DNA from: Clostridia bacterium
GTDB taxonomy: Bacteria; Bacillota; Clostridia; Christensenellales; HGM11417
DNA: 5,929 nt
NCBI GenBank assembly: GCA_028700355.1
Contig: JAQVSX010000048.1
Location: forward strand, 1 to 5,929
Reading direction: 5' to 3'
The position numbers and the translations under genes were made by a program. Shown here piece after piece: positions 4,766-5,929 of the stretch; position 1 is the first letter of the stretch; each line of letters starts with the position of its first letter. A model generated the notes under the pieces. The model did not search any database and was not told the DNA's origin. It saw nothing but the letters and a program-made list of their open reading frames with translations.

Positions 4766-4794
4766 TTGAAACATATAATAATTTGTGCTATAAT
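4766..4794 (+). promoter_or_regulatory. Strong sigma-A promoter of the Gfo/Idh gene
   Basis: TTGAAA (4766-4771), a 17-bp spacer and TATAAT (4789-4794) are near consensus, and the TGTGC before the -10 completes the extended form. Transcription would start near 4801. The segment TTGTGCTATAAT differs by one base from TTGTGTTATAAT at the nagB promoter, mostly because both follow the extended -10 consensus. No clear terminator separates it from the AraC-family gene, so readthrough is also possible. Confidence 0.85.
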
Positions 4795-4826
4795 TTTTTT
4801 ATCTTAAATTTTTAAAGGATAAAGCT

Positions 4827-5929
4827 ATGAAAAAATATTGTATAGTCGGGGCAGGCTCAAGATGCTACGGAATGTTTGCGAAATCGCTTACAGAAAATTT
4901 TAAAGACAGCGTGTCAATCGAAGGTATTTACGATACAAACATAACGAGAAGCCGTTATTTTAACCGCACAATAAGCGATAAAATACAGGTATTTGAAGAT
5001 TTTGACAAAATGTTAGATACCGTAAAGCCCGATGCGGTAATAGTTACAACAATAGACAGCAAGCATCACGAATACTGCATAAGGGCTATGGAAAAGGGCT
5101 GCGATGTTATCTGCGAAAAACCGCTCGCAACCGACGAAAAACAATGCAGGCAGATAATCGAAACCGAAAAGCGCACGGGCAGAAAAGTTACGGTAACATT
5201 CAATTGCAGGTTTATGCCCTATTACGCGCGCTTGAAGGAACTGATTATACAAAACAGGATAGGCAAAATATTAAATATTAATTACGAATATCTGCTTGGC
5301 AAATGGCACGGAAGCGATTATTTCAGGCGCTGGCACAGAAAAAGAGAAAACAGCGGCACATTATTGGTTCATAAGTCTACCCACCATCTCGATATCTGCA
5401 CATGGCTGCTCGGCGATACTCCCAAAACCGTTACGGCGTTGGGCGGACTTAATTATTTCGGTGCAAACAGAGATATTAAGGGAATAAGATGCTCTGCTTG
5501 CGCTCATAAAAACGACTGCGAATATTATTGGGACTTTAAAGAAGACATTTTATTAAAGGAATTATATGCCGATGCCGAAATAAATGACGGTTATATGCGT
5601 GATGCCTGTCCTTTTTCCGACGAGGTAAACATATATGACAGTATGTCGCTTTCCGTTCTGTATAATAAGGGGGCGCTTGCAACCTATACTCTTACAACAT
5701 ACAACCCATATGAAGGCTACCGCATAAGCATTACGGGAACGGATGCGCGCATAGAGGCAGAAGAAATTTACGAAGGTGCGGGGGCAGATAATCCAAACTA
5801 TGTAATAAAGATATTTAAACATAGCGGCGAAACCCAAAAAATAATATTTTCCAAATCAAGCGGTACTCACGGCGGCGGAGACCAAAGGCTGCTCAATATG
5901 CTTTTTAAAGGCGGCATAGAAGACAAACT
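4827..5929 (+). CDS. Gfo/Idh/MocA-family NAD(P)-dependent oxidoreductase, 3' end beyond the window
   Basis: The frame stays open for 367 complete codons from ATG at 4827 to the window edge, with AAGGA (4815-4819) 7 nt before the start. The N-terminal Rossmann domain has VGAGSR (7-12) for dinucleotide binding and the hallmark EKPLAT (97-102) with catalytic K98. The C-terminal half has THHLDICTWLLGD (185-197), giving the His/Asp pair H187 and D189. A Cys-rich insert follows: C222, C225 and C231 in RCSACAHKNDC (221-231), and C261. Then come DSMSLSVLYNKGAL (271-284) and NPYEGYRISITGTDARIE (293-310). Family members oxidise or reduce sugars, inositols, amino sugars or their derivatives; the substrate here is not readable. 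The subgroup with a CxxC...C...C insert and PYEGYR stretch is familiar to me, but its function is not. Context with an AraC regulator and a NagB-type deaminase suggests carbohydrate catabolism. Confidence 0.88.
   Translation, partial: MKKYCIVGAGSRCYGMFAKSLTENFKDSVSIEGIYDTNITRSRYFNRTISDKIQVFEDFDKMLDTVKPDAVIVTTIDSKHHEYCIRAMEKGCDVICEKPLATDEKQCRQIIETEKRTGRKVTVTFNCRFMPYYARLKELIIQNRIGKILNINYEYLLGKWHGSDYFRRWHRKRENSGTLLVHKSTHHLDICTWLLGDTPKTVTALGGLNYFGANRDIKGIRCSACAHKNDCEYYWDFKEDILLKELYADAEINDGYMRDACPFSDEVNIYDSMSLSVLYNKGALATYTLTTYNPYEGYRISITGTDARIEAEEIYEGAGADNPNYVIKIFKHSGETQKIIFSKSSGTHGGGDQRLLNMLFKGGIEDK

Noticed and set aside
5013..5837. Reading frames at 5013-5252 (-), 5296-5487 (+) and 5562-5837 (-)
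   Set aside because: All lie inside the Gfo/Idh frame, which has full family motifs and a strong promoter and ribosome site.

Overview
The window looks like a chromosomal piece of a low-GC Gram-positive bacterium, probably an uncultured clostridial Firmicute. The grounds are strong AGGAG-type ribosome sites 7-9 nt from starts, sigma-A promoters with the Gram-positive extended -10 (TRTGnTATAAT), U-tailed terminators, and AT-rich non-coding DNA. No tRNA, rRNA, transposase, phage gene or CRISPR array was seen.

Left part (1-1380, all minus strand): the first codons of an unknown gene at the edge; a truncated 3' fragment of a PQ-loop gene; a GrpB-family nucleotidyltransferase-like gene; and an intact three-helix PQ-loop (SemiSWEET-like) gene with its own promoter. 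A 142-bp direct repeat (97% identical) flanks the GrpB gene, so GrpB appears to have been inserted at the 3' end of the PQ-loop gene. The fragment to the left keeps what may be the original C-terminus.

Middle part (1399-3052, minus strand): a stand-alone TrpB2-type tryptophan synthase beta gene with an intrinsic terminator. Its leader is the best find of the window. Ten NAG triplets (eight of them UAG or GAG) are spaced by exactly 2-3 nt over 52 nt, followed by a GC-rich terminator hairpin upstream of the start codon. This is the architecture of a TRAP (MtrB, trp RNA-binding attenuation protein) attenuator, here placed on a lone trpB. A segment inside the triplet array can pair with the terminator, giving a plausible antiterminator.

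Right part (3053-5929): a glucosamine-6-phosphate deaminase (NagB-family) gene on the minus strand diverges from an AraC-family regulator on the plus strand. The AT-rich intergenic region between them holds two inverted repeats that share a TATAAC...AATAT core. Downstream of the regulator, behind a near-consensus promoter, is a Gfo/Idh/MocA oxidoreductase with a four-cysteine insert; it is still open at the window edge. These three genes suggest a locally controlled amino-sugar or carbohydrate catabolic locus, but the substrate cannot be read from the sequence.
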